In this document: in pieces, positions 25,353 to 32,902 of the stretch
How positions within the stretch are numbered: the stretch's first letter is position 1
How the letters are laid out: each line of letters begins with the position of its first letter
Assembly (NCBI GenBank): GCA_048594975.1
Contig: JBMDXQ010000153.1
Location: 1 to 32,902 of the forward strand
Direction: 5' to 3'
Origin: JBMDXB01 sp048594975
GTDB lineage: Bacteria; Acidobacteriota; Vicinamibacteria; Vicinamibacterales; 2-12-FULL-66-21
DNA length: 32,902 nucleotides
Notes under the pieces: generated by a model
What the model saw: only the letters and a program-made list of their open reading frames with translations
Database searches by the model: none
What the model was told of the DNA's origin: nothing
Translations under genes and position numbers: made by a program

Positions 25353-25697
25353 ATGCTTGTCCATTTGCCAGTGAGACGCTTCGTCACAAACGCCGCGTTG
25401 ATCGTCATGACTGTAGGTGGCGTGCTCGCGGCTGCTCCGGCCTGGGGCCGCTCTGTGCTTTCCGATGACGGCGCGTTTTTGTACGCACCGATGATCGGTG
25501 TTCTCATCGCTGCACCAGCCTGTCTGTTCTTGTGCGTGGGCGTCCGGTGCGTGCGGTGCTCGTACAAGCTGTTCTGGCATGCCGTTTCGAAACAGCAGCA
25601 CCCGAAAGGTCTGAGCTGGTTCTTCCAGGCGACGACGTGTCCGAATTGTGGATACACGAGAGAGTCTCAAGACGGAAAGACGCAATCAGTAGGGTGA
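25353..25697 (+). CDS. Small membrane protein with split zinc ribbon
   Basis: 114 residues. Two hydrophobic segments (about 12-30 and 43-64) are followed by a cytoplasmic tail with CVRC (Cys66, Cys69) and CPNCGY (Cys96, Cys99), a four-cysteine zinc ribbon. The RCSYKLFWHAVSKQ stretch between them recurs in small uncharacterised bacterial membrane proteins of this layout, as far as I recall. Function is unknown. It lies 10 bp after the dioxygenase gene and is probably cotranscribed. Confidence 0.7.
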   Translation: MLVHLPVRRFVTNAALIVMTVGGVLAAAPAWGRSVLSDDGAFLYAPMIGVLIAAPACLFLCVGVRCVRCSYKLFWHAVSKQQHPKGLSWFFQATTCPNCGYTRESQDGKTQSVG

Positions 25698-26545
25698 GCG
25701 CTGAGAGCCAGCACCGGCAGGAGACATCGCGCCGCGTGTCCTTGCAGGATTCAATGGCCATCACGTAATTGCCATTCCACGAGCTGCGCGGAGGCGGCGT
25801 CAAGGCCCGAAGGCCGCGCGGGAGCGCGGTCGAAGCGAAGCGGAGAGTCTTGCACGCCGCCGAGCACAGCGCCAGCATCGAATGCATGATGGCCAACGGG
25901 CGCGCGGATCTCTCAACTTGCGACCACTTTGCGCGTCCAACGTAGAACAAGATTTTCCCGGAAACTTTCCCGCACGGCTTGCGCGCACATCAAAACTGGC
26001 GGGCGGCGCTCTTCGTCCGGACGACTGCGACTCGTAGACTGTGACGAGGATCGTTGGCAGCCATGGCGTGAGCGACCCCGCCAGGGCAGCGGCAGGGCGA
26101 GATTTGACGCCGACAGCGGGGTCGCTCACGCCATGGTCCCGGCTGTGACTTCGACTGCGTGGGGCGGCAAACAGCGCCGCCCGAGTCCAACAGTACGCGC
26201 TCGTGGCTGTCGAACATCCTCACCGCCAATCACTTGAAGGCTGACCGCAATCAGCAGCGCCGAAGACTCGCAGCGGGCTGCCGATGTCATCGGAACGCGG
26301 GCCGACGGGGACAACCTCAATTTCCAAGGTCGTCCCAGAGGTCGTCCTCAACTGTTCGGATCAGGCGACGTCAACCAGGGGAGAAAGATGCAGGTACTGT
26401 CGTGAGAGTTCGACGCTCTCGACACGGCCATGATCTCGTTCAAGGGCATCAGCCGTTTGCGTGGAACGGGCGACCCACAAGGCATTGGCGCCCTGTGCTA
26501 GCCAGTGACGGTAGAGAGCCCTGAAACGTGCACCGCGGAACGCGC
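25698..26545. other. Gene-poor stretch with decayed coding traces
   Basis: No intact gene is supported. A minus-strand frame of about 50 codons from about 25910 to a stop at 25751 (GHHAFDAGAVLGGVQDSPLR ... LVEWQLRDGH) has a protein-like composition and may be a C-terminal remnant. Another ends near 26328 with VEDDLWDDLGN. A 21-bp perfect inverted repeat lies at 26061-26136. At 26498-26500 a minus-strand TAG would have been the original stop of the gene interrupted by the IS. Confidence 0.4.
26061..26136. repeat. 21-bp perfect inverted repeat (large hairpin)
   Basis: The arm 26061-26081 (starts CCATGGCGTGAGCG, ends CCCCGC) is the exact reverse complement of 26116-26136. The loop is 34 nt and contains a further GGCG/CGCC pair. 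No T run follows either arm, so an intrinsic terminator is unlikely. It could be a recombination or replication site, a mobile hairpin element, or a structured RNA. Confidence 0.7.
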
Positions 26546-26552
26546 TAGTCTA
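26546..26552 (+). repeat. Target-site duplication, left copy
   Basis: TAGTCTA flanks the IS at 26546-26552 and again at 28207-28213; flanking bases differ on both sides. Confidence 0.7.
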
Positions 26553-28206
26553 CTTTCCGGTGAAGAAATGACCGCGCAGAGACCGTCCCTGCTGTTCTTC
26601 GGCGGCCGGCCCGCTGTTCAGTCGTTTCATTTCACCGAGTTCCATGTGCGCGCGCTATGCAGTGGCGCGCGCTTTGACGAACGCCGCCGTGCTCATCAAG
26701 TTATTGGCAATCACACCGAGACCGACCCACCGCACTGTACCGTCGGTCCCTCGGTAGCGACAGCGCCGCAGGCCATGTCGTCGTTTGATCACGCTGATGC
26801 GGCCTTCGCAGCCGACACGCCACCGCTGTCCGCGGCGAAACCAGCGCTGGCGCTCATGCGCGTGACGGGCGGGTGTTTTGCGCCCGGTTCGCGGCAAGAT
26901 GACCCGGCGCACTCCTCGAGCGATCGCGGCGTCTTCATTAGCTGTCGACCCGAACCCGCGATCAGCCGCGGCAATATCTGGCGGGCGGTTGAAGATCGCA
27001 ATGTGCCGATCCAGCGCCGGCGTCCACAAGGTCATGTCGGGCGGCCGCCGATCGTGGACCTCATAGGCCGTGATGATCTGGTGCTCGGACTCCTGGATCG
27101 TGACCAGCTTGCCGAATTCCGTGGGTTTCGCGATCTTGCCTTTGCGAATGGCTTCCGTGTGCGGTTCAAAGACGCTGAGCACCTTGTCGGGTACGTGCGT
27201 ATCGCCACCGAGCAGGCGCGCGCGGGTTTGGTTGAGGACTCGCGTGACCAACGGCTGCATCTGCTGGAGGCGCTGACGCGCCTGGCGCAAGGTGGTCGCA
27301 ACCGAGGGGGACGCTGTTCGGAGCCGCTGATTGATCCGGCGGACCATCGTCGTGGCGTCACGCAAGACGGCGCGCGTCGTAGCCATCAACCGGCGATAGC
27401 TGCGGACCAAGGCGGTACGCGTTTCCGGCGATCGTGCCTGGCGGCCAATCACCAACACGCGCCGACCAACACTGCGCAGCCGATTGCGCACGCGCCCGCG
27501 CGCGTCGCCCAAGGCGGCGCTGGCTCGTTGCATGGTCCGCGTCAGCACGCGGCCCCCGTCCTGCAAGAGCGAGCTGTCGGTCGGGTAATGCACATTCGTT
27601 TCTACGACCGTGGTGTCGATGCGAAAGCGGCGCCCGTGCGTGACCCCGGCACGCTTGGCGATGTCGACGACCCGAAGATGAAGTTGCTCGATCACCTCCG
27701 GCCCGAGCGCGCGCGCGATCTTCAGGATCGTCTTCGCATCGGGCACGTCGCCGGCGTCGATCCGCGTGAACGCGCGATACACGAGATTGGGACGGACCTC
27801 ATGTTCCAGATCGTCGTAGCTCCAATCAAAGAGGTGCTTGAGGATCAACATCCGCAGCACAACTTCCGCGGGCGTGCCGAGTCGGCCGCGCCGTCGACTC
27901 TGTGGCCACCGCGCTTCCATCGCGTGCGCCACCGTCTCAATCACGGCCTCGTCCTCGAGCAGCGTATCGATCTTGCGCAACCAGTCCGGCCACAGCTTGT
28001 GACCGTCGGGCAGCAACACTTCGAACAAGCTCCGTTCGCGCTGACGGCGTCGGACCATGCACGCTCCTTTGTGACATGTCTGGATCGCAATATTAGGAAC
28101 GATGATCCGTACTGGCAAACGATCGAAAACGTGGCGATTGGTCGCGGCCGGCCGCCGACCGTAAATACAATTCAGCCACTTACGCGGTCATTTCTTCACC
28201 GCGAAG
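26553..28206. mobile_element. Complete insertion sequence, ISNCY-type, 1654 bp
   Basis: Terminal inverted repeats: the left end starts CTTTCCGGTGAAGAAATGAC and the right end, read inward, CTTCGCGGTGAAGAAATGAC. They match at 22 of 24 bases, differing only at positions 4 and 5. A 7-bp direct repeat TAGTCTA brackets the element. One transposase gene fills it. The element inserted into the 3' end of the gene at 28180-29064. The family name rests on my recognition of the transposase. Confidence 0.85.
26655..28058 (-). CDS. DDE transposase (ISNCY-like)
   Basis: 467 residues from ATG 28058, chosen over an upstream in-frame ATG because AAAGGAG precedes it and the family start is MVRRRQRERSLFEVLLPDGH. 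The N-terminal part has a helix-turn-helix-like LGTPAEVVLRMLILKHLFDWSYD (about 60-85). Catalytic acidic residues are probably in RIDTTVVETNVHYP (Asp), AAADRGFGS (Asp) and CEGRISVIKRRHG (Glu). The gene is intact and lies between terminal repeats, so the element may be active. Cut-and-paste or copy mechanism is not inferred. Confidence 0.88.
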   Translation of the reverse strand: MVRRRQRERSLFEVLLPDGHKLWPDWLRKIDTLLEDEAVIETVAHAMEARWPQSRRRGRLGTPAEVVLRMLILKHLFDWSYDDLEHEVRPNLVYRAFTRIDAGDVPDAKTILKIARALGPEVIEQLHLRVVDIAKRAGVTHGRRFRIDTTVVETNVHYPTDSSLLQDGGRVLTRTMQRASAALGDARGRVRNRLRSVGRRVLVIGRQARSPETRTALVRSYRRLMATTRAVLRDATTMVRRINQRLRTASPSVATTLRQARQRLQQMQPLVTRVLNQTRARLLGGDTHVPDKVLSVFEPHTEAIRKGKIAKPTEFGKLVTIQESEHQIITAYEVHDRRPPDMTLWTPALDRHIAIFNRPPDIAAADRGFGSTANEDAAIARGVRRVILPRTGRKTPARHAHERQRWFRRGQRWRVGCEGRISVIKRRHGLRRCRYRGTDGTVRWVGLGVIANNLMSTAAFVKARATA

Positions 28207-29064
28207 TAGTCTAGCGGCTCGCTCAAAGCGTTGGTCCGTGGCCGGCTGGTCCCCGGTAGCACGATGCTGACGTTCTCGGAAATACCACTCCATCTCTTCG
28301 AAGGCCGACGGATGCAGAGGCTCGGCGAGGTGCTCGCGAGCAGCCCGCAGGTAGAGCAGCTGCGCCCTCATCAGCTGCCCTGGAACCAGGAGCCGAATTG
28401 TCCAGCGATGGAGTACCGCCAGCAGCGCCATGTGGCGCAGCAGAAACAGCCGGAAATCCATCGGCGAGGGATTGGCCACCAGGTAGAGGAGAACGTGAGG
28501 ATGAGAATGCGGCTGGACACCGATCGGCAACTTGTCAGGGAAGTACCGAACCACCTTGGTCTCGCCATCGCCAAACGAGAGCTGCGGATACTCGGTCTTC
28601 GGCAGGCGGTCGCCGAGGTAGCGCATGAAGTGCCGGCGCTTGTCGGCGGCGGTGCCAAGCCAGACGAAGTCGCGGTCCTCGAGAACGGCGTCCAGAATCA
28701 TCACACGTTCAATCATCCGGCCCGGTGCCGCCGGTTTTCGGAACCGGCTGTCCGGTTCGCCGATCGCGGCCCAGAGAGGCTTGTAGTGAACGTGGAACAT
28801 GCGCCCTCGATGCAGTCGACCCGTCGTTATCGGCGTGGCGTATCGGCGCTCGACGAGCAGGCCGATGAAGTCGGTGCTCTTCTGGCCGTGGACGATGCCG
28901 GCGAAGCTGCAGTATTGCCGCTCGACGAACACGCCCGAGTGCACAAGGACATGCGCCAAGAACCTTGCCTGGCGCTCGGTAAAGCCGAACGCGGCGAGAG
29001 CTTCCTCACGCTGGCCGTTGGCGATCTCGACTGTCCATCGGTCGGGTTCAGCCGGCAGGTTCAT
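28180..29064 (-). CDS. Unknown island protein, C-terminus rewritten by an IS
   Basis: 294 residues from ATG 29064, which overlaps the preceding stop (ATGA), so translation is coupled to the gene upstream. I do not recognise a named family. Visible features: a helix-rich N-terminus (TERQARFLAHVLVHSG, about 29-44) resembling winged-helix starts of mobilisation-type proteins, and a conserved-looking core VRYFPDKLPIGVQPHSHPHV and NPSPMDFRLFLLRHM (about 171-212). The same core recurs in the pseudogene at 209-583. The last 8 residues come from the IS end; without the IS the frame would run about 15 more codons to a stop at 26498-26500. Only the extreme C-terminus is lost, so it may still function. 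Confidence 0.7.
   Translation of the reverse strand: MNLPAEPDRWTVEIANGQREEALAAFGFTERQARFLAHVLVHSGVFVERQYCSFAGIVHGQKSTDFIGLLVERRYATPITTGRLHRGRMFHVHYKPLWAAIGEPDSRFRKPAAPGRMIERVMILDAVLEDRDFVWLGTAADKRRHFMRYLGDRLPKTEYPQLSFGDGETKVVRYFPDKLPIGVQPHSHPHVLLYLVANPSPMDFRLFLLRHMALLAVLHRWTIRLLVPGQLMRAQLLYLRAAREHLAEPLHPSAFEEMEWYFRERQHRATGDQPATDQRFERAARLLRGEEMTA
28207..28213 (+). repeat. Target-site duplication, right copy
   Basis: TAGTCTA, the partner of 26546-26552. Confidence 0.7.
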
Positions 29065-29984
29065 CCGAGGAGCTCCTCGGCTAGTCGCGGGTCTGGTGTA
29101 CGTCGGCCGCTCCTGCCACCGACCGTGCAACCGAGGGAGCGATAGCGAGTGAATCCGGATCGTGCGGCCCCACTGGCGTGGGCGCCACGATAATGGCCCG
29201 TGACCACCTCGAGATCCGCGTGACGGGCGCGTCCATCACGGTCGCCGTACTCGATTCGAGCGTCGGGAAAGTGCACGTGTTCGTCGTAGTACGGCAGCTG
29301 GTGCTCACGAGCCCAGCGGGCAATCTCTTCGGGCTCGCGATCGGGTCGGCCGTCGCTGTCCGTGCGCCCACGATTTCGCTCTTGAAGGAAGCATTGGTAA
29401 TCCCGCTTGAGCTCGTAATCGAGAACCACTCGCCGGACCTGACCACACTGCTCTCGGATGCGCTCTTCAGCACGTTGGTAGGCGCGATAGACGTTGGTGT
29501 CGTGCGTCAGCTCGCGCGGCTTTTTGACGCCGGAATAGAAGGCCTGCCGGGACTCGTGGCCGCGGTCGTGGCGAGTGTCGCGGTTGGCTTCAAGGAGGTC
29601 GCGGCCGCGGGGTGTCAACGCCACCACGCGGTCGTCTGAGTTGAGCGGAGCTGTCTGAATCAGCCCCTCTCGTTCGAGGTGCTTCAGAGTCTCACGCGAG
29701 CCGTGCCGCTCGTTGCGTGGATCGTTGAGGTCGCGTTCCGCGACGACTCTGAACGCGCCAATCGTCGCGAGCGTTCGGCTCTCGACGCCATTGATCTCGT
29801 ACACGCGGTCGCGGTCGCGCACCAACTCGCGTCGGTGTCCGCGTGGTAGGTCGAGATCGTTGAGAAGCGCGTCACGGGGATCGTCGCCGCGCTCGTGTGA
29901 GTCACGGTAGATCTCGCGATCGAGCTCGTCCTGCCCTCCTCGGTCGCGAGCGTCACTCCATGGTGGATCAAAGCTGTCGAACAT
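29061..29984 (-). CDS. Unknown island protein with winged helix and nuclease-like C-terminus
   Basis: 307 residues from ATG 29984, chosen because GGAGG lies seven bases before it (a longer frame to 30092 has no such site). The N-terminus is extremely charged (Asp/Arg/Glu). Residues about 68-135 read as a winged helix (LATIGAFRVV, ETLKHLEREGLI, VVALTPRGRDLL). LTHDTNVYRAYQRAEE (159-174) follows, and the C-terminal part has FPDARIEYGDRDGRARHADLEVVT (Pro240-Asp241 ... Asp257-x-Glu259), a spacing that recalls PD-(D/E)xK nuclease folds or replication-relaxation proteins of plasmids. That comparison is inference. It is the first gene of a two-gene operon with the overlapping protein downstream. Confidence 0.72.
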   Translation of the reverse strand: MFDSFDPPWSDARDRGGQDELDREIYRDSHERGDDPRDALLNDLDLPRGHRRELVRDRDRVYEINGVESRTLATIGAFRVVAERDLNDPRNERHGSRETLKHLEREGLIQTAPLNSDDRVVALTPRGRDLLEANRDTRHDRGHESRQAFYSGVKKPRELTHDTNVYRAYQRAEERIREQCGQVRRVVLDYELKRDYQCFLQERNRGRTDSDGRPDREPEEIARWAREHQLPYYDEHVHFPDARIEYGDRDGRARHADLEVVTGHYRGAHASGAARSGFTRYRSLGCTVGGRSGRRTPDPRLAEELLG

Positions 29985-30204
29985 CGTTCGCCTCCAACGA
30001 GAGGGACGACGACGTCTCTCGGATGTGAGTATCAGACAGCCGCGATCACGCCGCAATTCCCATTCGGGTGGTGAACGATCACGTTGGGTCACATCCGGTT
30101 TTGTGTCTATGTTCCGTGTGTCAGGTCAGTCGCTCGGGATGGAGCCAACAACCATCCTACAGAGTCGCAGATCTGGAGATTCGTCAAGAGAATGGTCAGC
30201 GCTC

Positions 30205-32757
30205 TTACTCAATCCAGTGCCCGCTGGTACCGCTGACCATCCACTTGCCCCCGCCTTTCGTCAGCAACTGCGTAGAACCCTGATAACCCGTGCGGATCCT
30301 AGCGGCACCCCTGGTGCGGGCGGCGTCGATGAACGTGACCTCCGTCACTATGGGGAACGTCTGCAGGATCCACCCGCCCCAATGGCCGGGGCCCATCGTA
30401 AAGAAGCGGTTCCAGAACTTCTGGATGTGCTCCACCCCTCCGATCGGTTGATTTGGCGTCTCCATGACCGCTTGAGGCGCCAGGCGCCTCGTTCCACCGA
30501 GCTGCGTGAGGATGCGTTCGAGGACGGCAATCTGCTCCTCGTTCAGCAGCAGGGCGCCCGGCCTCGCGGATAGCCGTGAAGCGGCTTCCACCCGCGCGTC
30601 GGAGCCGTCGTGCAGCTTCACGCGGACGTCGGGGGTGGCGACAAAGAAGGGAGGCGGCCTGTCAGAAGAACGGAGACGGCTGAACTCCTGCCGCGGCCAA
30701 TTAGCGTTCGGATGGAAGACGGCATCCCGGATGTCCATGACGTCCCGCTGAAGCGCTGTCGCAGAATGTCTCGCGAAGACGACGGCGCCGTGGTCATGCC
30801 ATTGCGCCAGAGCGTCCGACATCAACTGCGCGGCACGAGACGTCGGATCGACGAGCGAGTGAAGCGTCGCTCGAGCGACTTGTGCCGCAAAGACGCCGAA
30901 GCCATATGGCTCCGCGGCGAGGGATTCAAGCGCTGCGAGTGCCGCGCGCTTGCCTTCCTCACTGGCCTCAGGCCGGGCCTGCAGCAGCGCGATCTCGAGC
31001 TTCGCGCGCGTGAGCAGCTCCCTCGCCTCGGCAGCACTCGCGGAATCCGGGTACCGCCGGATGAATTCGTCGAGCGGCCCGACTGCGTTCCGCCAGGCTC
31101 CCTCGGTCACGAGGAACCGGCCGCGTTCGAGGAGTGCTCCTCCGGGTAGGCTGAACGATCGCTTCAGCTGTGTTAAACGCCGGCGTAGCCATTCTCTCGA
31201 CACGTCGGCTTTGCTGCGCGGATCGCAGGCGTTACATGGCTCCTCGTCCAGCCGTGTGTAGAACTGGTAGGTACCGAAGTAAGGGTCCGCGAAGCGCTGT
31301 TGCCACGCGCGCGCCGCCCGCTCGTAAGCGGTACGCGCGCCAGCGAAGTCGTCGAGCGCTTCCGATGCACGCCCGGCAAACGTGTGACCGAGCACGCCCG
31401 CGGGCGGAGGTGTGCGACGCGCCAACGCCACGGATTCGTATGCGTGCCGCGCCTCCACCCAGTTGCCAAGGAACTGCTCGCATTGCCCAATGCGCAGCCC
31501 GGCGACCCATGCCCACTCGCTCTGAGGGAAGCGCAACACGTATTCTCGGTAGCGCTCCACGGCAACGCCGCAGTTTCTCTCCTTGAACTCGATTGACGCG
31601 AGCGACGCCAGAGCCTTTCGGTTGTAGAGACCCGCACCAGTGCGCCCGAGATCGAGCAGCGTGGCGTCGGCTCTCCGCCGCCATTCGTTTCGCTCCTCCA
31701 GGTCCTTCACACCATCAGCGAGCTGACGGTACCAGAGTCCGCGAACGTACCCGACCGCCGCTGGCTCCTTCACCGCCTTTTCCAGATCGAGGAGAAAACG
31801 GTCGATTTGCGCGACCGGTTCACCTCCGCCCGCGGCGAAGATTGCCGGGAGTTTGCTCGTGATCAGGTAGCCGACGCCACTCGCCAGCGGGTTCACCGCA
31901 GTCACGTCAAAGTTCTTCAGGAGGAACTCACGGAATACAGCGATGACACGCGGCACATTCTCCCTGGCGTACTGAGGTTCAGAGGCGAACAGCCCAAAAA
32001 CGAGATGAGGCGCCCGCCGGACCCATTCACAATCCGGATAGGTGCCGCTCTGTAATTCCCGAGCGAATGCCGCGATGCGCAGCAAGCGCTCGGTGGGATC
32101 GGCCCCGGCCGGCTCGCGGGCGTTGAACCCCAGGTGCGATGCGGCCCGGTACAGTGCCTGTGCCCCAATTTCGGTCCCTGCACTGCGGCGCGCGAACGCT
32201 TCGAGGGCGGCTACGCGCGAGCGAATATCTCCGCCCTCGTCGAGAAGCCACAGTTCCCCAAGCAGACCTGCCTGGGTGCCGGCGTACTCGGCCACGAAGG
32301 CACGCAGCTGATCGCGCCATGGCACTGGTTTTTCGCCCTGAACACGGAGCGGAAGGAAGAACAGATACCAGGCGGCTTCAGCCGCTTGTTCGCGCGGTAC
32401 TTCGCGCAGCCGCTGCCGTGCTTTCGCGACGATTTCGCGAAGTACAGACGGGTAACCGCGCCCCTCATCGTCGAAACGGTGCCCGTTCGTCGACGCGGCC
32501 TTGAATGCAGCGCCCATTCGCTCGGGGCGGCGGTCGACGATGCGCCGGAGCACCATGAGGGCGTCACCGATGCGATAGGCATCGAGCAGAAGGGCGACTG
32601 TCTCCGGACTATCCGGAGCCTTGGCGAGCTGAAGGTCGGCTGCCTGGTTTTTCAAACCTCGCTCGACGAACAGCCAGACCGAGTGGTCTTCGAGTGGAAA
32701 GTCCTCACCAGGCTCAGTCGCCCGCGGTTGGGAATAGGCAACCGGCGCGACAACTGA
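30205..32757 (-). pseudogene. TPR-type repeat protein, 5' end removed
   Basis: The minus-strand frame is open from near 32800 down to a TAA at 30205. The first possible start codon is TTG 32655 (816 residues), yet family-like text continues upstream of it (YSQPRATEPGEDF, then EDHSVWLFVERGL) to about 32757, where the 23-bp repeats begin. No ATG, GTG or signal peptide precedes that text, so the native start was lost. The body is a long array of helical pairs of the TPR/tetratricopeptide kind (RYREYVLRFPQSEWAWVAGLRI, YESVALARRTPP, LDEFIRRYPDSASAAEARELL), ending in an unrelated C-terminal domain (about 690-816) with a GHWGGWILQTFP motif. Original location was probably periplasmic. Confidence 0.65.
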
Positions 32758-32902
32758 GGCCGCGTGCGCATTCCACGCATCGTGATCACTTGGTCCACGC
32801 CATCGTGATCACGCGTTCCAGAGCATCGTGATCGCCGGTTCCGCGGCATCGTGATCGGAGCGAAGCGACGCGAGGACGTCAGTGTTATCGATCAGCCTCC
32901 TT
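32755..32902. mobile_element. End of an IS-like element with 23-bp tandem repeats
   Basis: CATCGTGATC occurs at 32778, 32801, 32824 and 32847, exactly every 23 bp. Units share a TTCC-type second half (ACGCGTTCCAGAG, GCCGGTTCCGCGG). A weaker unit starting TG occupies 32755-32777. Iterated ATCGTGATC motifs at this period resemble the multiple terminal repeats of IS21-type elements, where the transposase binds (from memory, not searched). The repeats coincide with the loss of the 5' end of the TPR gene, so the element probably inserted there. Its coding part would lie beyond the window. Confidence 0.55.

Larger units (their letters stand above)
22681..30092. mobile_element. Second genomic island at tRNA-Gln (right end not resolved)
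   Basis: An integrase abuts the tRNA 3' end, with an excisionase-like gene next to it, followed by cargo, a complete IS and an operon of unknown genes related to a remnant in the first island. I found no second copy of the tRNA-Gln 3' end to the right within the window, so the right end given here is only the limit of recognisable mobile genes. A 13-base partial match at 24685 was judged chance. Confidence 0.55.

Noticed and set aside
32755..32870. CRISPR array
   Set aside because: The repeated core is 10 bp with 13-bp intervals and the intervals resemble each other. This is a tandem repeat, not repeat-spacer structure.

Overview
The window looks like a high-GC chromosome with strong third-position GC. 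Its TonB-free set of periplasmic and Tat-exported enzymes fits an Acidobacteriota-type soil bacterium, class Vicinamibacteria or a relative: a PD40 propeller fused to an amidohydrolase, an IorAB-type molybdenum hydroxylase, and a Tat-exported xylose-isomerase-like protein. This assignment rests on gene style, not on a marker-gene search.

The layout alternates core chromosome and mobile DNA. (1) 103-197 is tRNA-Ser(GCT). (2) 171-10267 is a genomic island bounded by a 27-bp perfect direct repeat of the tRNA-Ser 3' end. It carries a decayed mobile gene, a small secreted Cys-rich protein, a heavy-metal RND efflux operon (TolC-like / adaptor / CzcA-like), an intact and a decayed methyltransferase, an ArsR-rhodanese regulator overlapping an MFS transporter, and broken DsrE and rhodanese genes. 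It has no integrase of its own. (3) 10348-22499 is core-like: cardiolipin synthase/PLD, gltX, a KGG stress protein, an AlkA-type glycosylase, a propeller-amidohydrolase, a cupredoxin lipoprotein (minus strand), the two-gene molybdenum hydroxylase and a TIM-barrel isomerase. (4) 22633-22706 is tRNA-Gln(CTG). A tyrosine integrase, whose C-terminus reads antisense through the tRNA, and an AlpA-like excisionase open a second island. Its cargo is a PhyH dioxygenase, a zinc-ribbon membrane protein, a gene-poor stretch with a 21-bp perfect inverted repeat, a complete 1654-bp IS with 7-bp target duplication, and a two-gene operon of unknown function. No right end for this island was found. (5) 30205 to about 32757 is a TPR-type protein whose 5' end is cut by 23-bp tandem repeats that look like the end of another IS running off the window.

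Two links join the islands. The att regions of the two tRNAs share an identical 19-base core, so the single intact integrase could in principle act on both sites. The unknown protein at 28180-29064 also has a frameshifted relative right beside the tRNA-Ser att site (209-583). This unknown two-gene module (winged-helix/nuclease-like partner plus its overlapping neighbour) is the best candidate here for an undescribed mobile-element system.
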